Below are positions 6,240 to 7,443 of a stretch of DNA of 7,443 bases, piece after piece (positions within the stretch are counted from its first letter, which is position 1; each line of letters starts with the position of its first letter). The position numbers and the translations under genes are program-made. The stretch spans positions 1 through 7,443 of the forward strand of contig PFOA01000084.1 in the NCBI GenBank assembly GCA_002792275.1, in the 5' to 3' direction. Source of the DNA: Candidatus Saccharibacteria bacterium CG_4_10_14_0_2_um_filter_52_9 (lineage in GTDB: Bacteria > Patescibacteriota > Saccharimonadia > Saccharimonadales > UBA4665). The notes beneath the pieces were generated by a model that saw only the letters and a list, made by a program, of their open reading frames with translations, did not search any database and was not told where the DNA came from.

Positions 6240-7443
6240 ATGCCCAACTCGCCAGACTTCCAAGAATTTCTGAACCATCTTACGAATAACGCGTTGCAAA
6301 GCTTAAAGCACGCCGACGCTATCGCGCGTAGTTTTGGCAGTGCTTACGTGGGTACCGAGAGCTTACTGCTGGGTCTGCTGGCACAAGACGGCAGTATGGG
6401 CAGTAAGATTCTGGAAGGCGCCGGCATCACGCTGGACCGCGCCCGCCTGGCACTCAATATGACACCAAAGACCCTGGTTATTAACGTTGGAGCCAAGGGT
6501 CTTAGCGAAACCGCCAAGCTGACCCTGCGTATGGCCTACGACGTTTGCCAGGATTACTCGCAGGAATACTGCGGTACCGAGCACATCCTGTACAGTATCC
6601 TGACGCAAAAGAACGCCCGGGCAACGATACTACTGCGTGATATGAACATCAATGTCGAGGCTCTGACAGCCGAGCTGGAGCAGTTCCTGAACCGCCAGCA
6701 ATATGAGGAGCAGGAAGCGCCTGGCAGTAGCCAGCGTCGCGGCAAAAAGGGCAAAAAGACAGCCCTGGACTTTTTTGGCACTGACATGACTTTGCTGGCT
6801 CGACAGGGCAAACTCGACCCGGTGGTTGGTCGCGAAAACCAGATTCGCCGCGTGATTACGATTCTGAATCGCCGCACCAAAAACAATCCGGTTCTCATCG
6901 GTGAACCCGGTGTTGGCAAAACTGCCATCGTAGAAGGCCTGGCTCAGCGCATCGTGGCGGAAGATGTGCCGGATACCTTGCTCGAAAAACGAATTATTAC
7001 CCTGGATCTGGCCGGCATGATCGCCGGTACCAAGTACCGCGGCGAGTTTGAAGAGCGTCTCAAAAAAGTTATGGCCGAACTCGAAAAAGACAAGCGCGCC
7101 ATCGTTTTTATTGATGAGCTACACCTGATTGTTGGCGCTGGTGCCGCCGAAGGCGCCATGGACGCCGGCAACATCTTAAAGCCGGCGCTGGCGCGCGGCA
7201 AAATCCAGCTGATTGGTGCTACCACCACCGACGAATATACCAAGCATATCGAAAAGGACGCTGCCCTGGAGCGCCGCTTCCAGCCCATTCAGGTACCCGA
7301 AACAACGCCCAGCGAAACCCTGGCCATCCTCAAAGGCCTGCGCAAGCACTACGAGAACTTCCACGGTGTAACCTTCAGCGACGAAGTCCTGGAAGACGCC
7401 GTCACCTTGGCCAAACGCTACATTAATGATCGCTTCATGCCCG
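6240..7443 (+). CDS. clpC: ATP-dependent Clp protease ATP-binding subunit ClpC (5' part)
   Basis: Hsp100/AAA+ unfoldase that with ClpP degrades misfolded and regulatory proteins. About 401 codons are present and the window ends inside the gene. The N-terminal domain has the two expected Clp-N repeats (GTESLLLGLL from residue 38 and GTEHILYSIL from 112). A basic linker (RRGKKGKK, near 166) precedes the first AAA+ module: ALDFFGTDMTLLARQGKLDPVVGR, Walker A GEPGVGKT (221-228), the AGTKYRGEFEERLK pore-loop region, Walker B IVFIDELH with Asp292 and Glu293, the sensor region LIGATTTDEY, and arginine fingers in ALERRF (345-346). ClpC-type rather than ClpB is favoured by the N-domain and linker; the M-domain, which would settle it, lies past the window end. 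Tandem in-frame ATGs at 6237 and 6240 are both possible starts. CIRCE upstream indicates heat-shock control. Confidence 0.93.
   Translation, partial: MPNSPDFQEFLNHLTNNALQSLKHADAIARSFGSAYVGTESLLLGLLAQDGSMGSKILEGAGITLDRARLALNMTPKTLVINVGAKGLSETAKLTLRMAYDVCQDYSQEYCGTEHILYSILTQKNARATILLRDMNINVEALTAELEQFLNRQQYEEQEAPGSSQRRGKKGKKTALDFFGTDMTLLARQGKLDPVVGRENQIRRVITILNRRTKNNPVLIGEPGVGKTAIVEGLAQRIVAEDVPDTLLEKRIITLDLAGMIAGTKYRGEFEERLKKVMAELEKDKRAIVFIDELHLIVGAGAAEGAMDAGNILKPALARGKIQLIGATTTDEYTKHIEKDAALERRFQPIQVPETTPSETLAILKGLRKHYENFHGVTFSDEVLEDAVTLAKRYINDRFMP

Noticed and set aside
5181..6299. 372-codon open frame antisense to nusA
   Set aside because: Its Phe/Gly-rich, repetitive composition is the mirror of the GCC/GAA/AAA codons of NusA, it has no recognisable domain, and nusA on the other strand is unmistakable.

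Overview
The window holds seven protein-coding genes plus one very short candidate leader ORF. All but one of the seven belong to recognisable families. Gene content and style suggest a Candidate Phyla Radiation bacterium, most likely Saccharibacteria (TM7). The pointers are an L19 with a long Ala/Lys/Glu tail, a large cytosolic M1 aminopeptidase, compact genes with zero or overlapping spacing, and mid-50s GC by eye. This placement is an inference from gene content; no search was run. The standard genetic code fits: no in-frame TGA interrupts any conserved protein.

Layout: (1) rplS (L19, +, 82-627) meets, with no base between stop codons, a small Arc-like ribbon-helix-helix regulator gene on the minus strand (628-840). 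(2) A 141-bp divergent spacer (841-981) carries a perfect 10-bp inverted repeat over the regulator's promoter, a likely autoregulatory operator. (3) rnhB (RNase HII) and yraN (UPF0102 nuclease-fold protein) form a tight + strand pair. (4) yraN ends tail to tail with a large M1 aminopeptidase gene (-, 1885-4437), sharing a TTAA that supplies both stops. (5) The aminopeptidase promoter faces the promoter of an unrecognised 111-aa protein (+, 4508-4843), and the two appear to share one -35 hexamer. (6) nusA (+, 4941-6173) is preceded by a strong promoter, an immediate small terminator-like hairpin and a short leader ORF that overlaps the nusA start. (7) clpC (+, from 6240, cut by the window end) has a perfect CIRCE operator enclosing its -35 box.

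Functionally this is a housekeeping block: translation (L19), RNA/DNA hybrid repair (RNase HII), peptide turnover (M1 peptidase), transcription elongation/termination (NusA) and protein quality control (ClpC). The coding content is mostly ordinary. The interest lies in the control regions. Five or more genes have a recognisable -10 box only 6-10 nt before the start codon and no proper Shine-Dalgarno, which predicts leaderless or nearly leaderless mRNAs, whereas nusA and the RHH gene have clear Shine-Dalgarno sequences. Other control features worth testing are the CIRCE control of clpC, the possible attenuator on nusA, the shared -35 of the divergent pair and the putative RHH operator.

No tRNA, rRNA, CRISPR array, insertion sequence or phage gene was seen. 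The first 43 bases hold nothing I can name.
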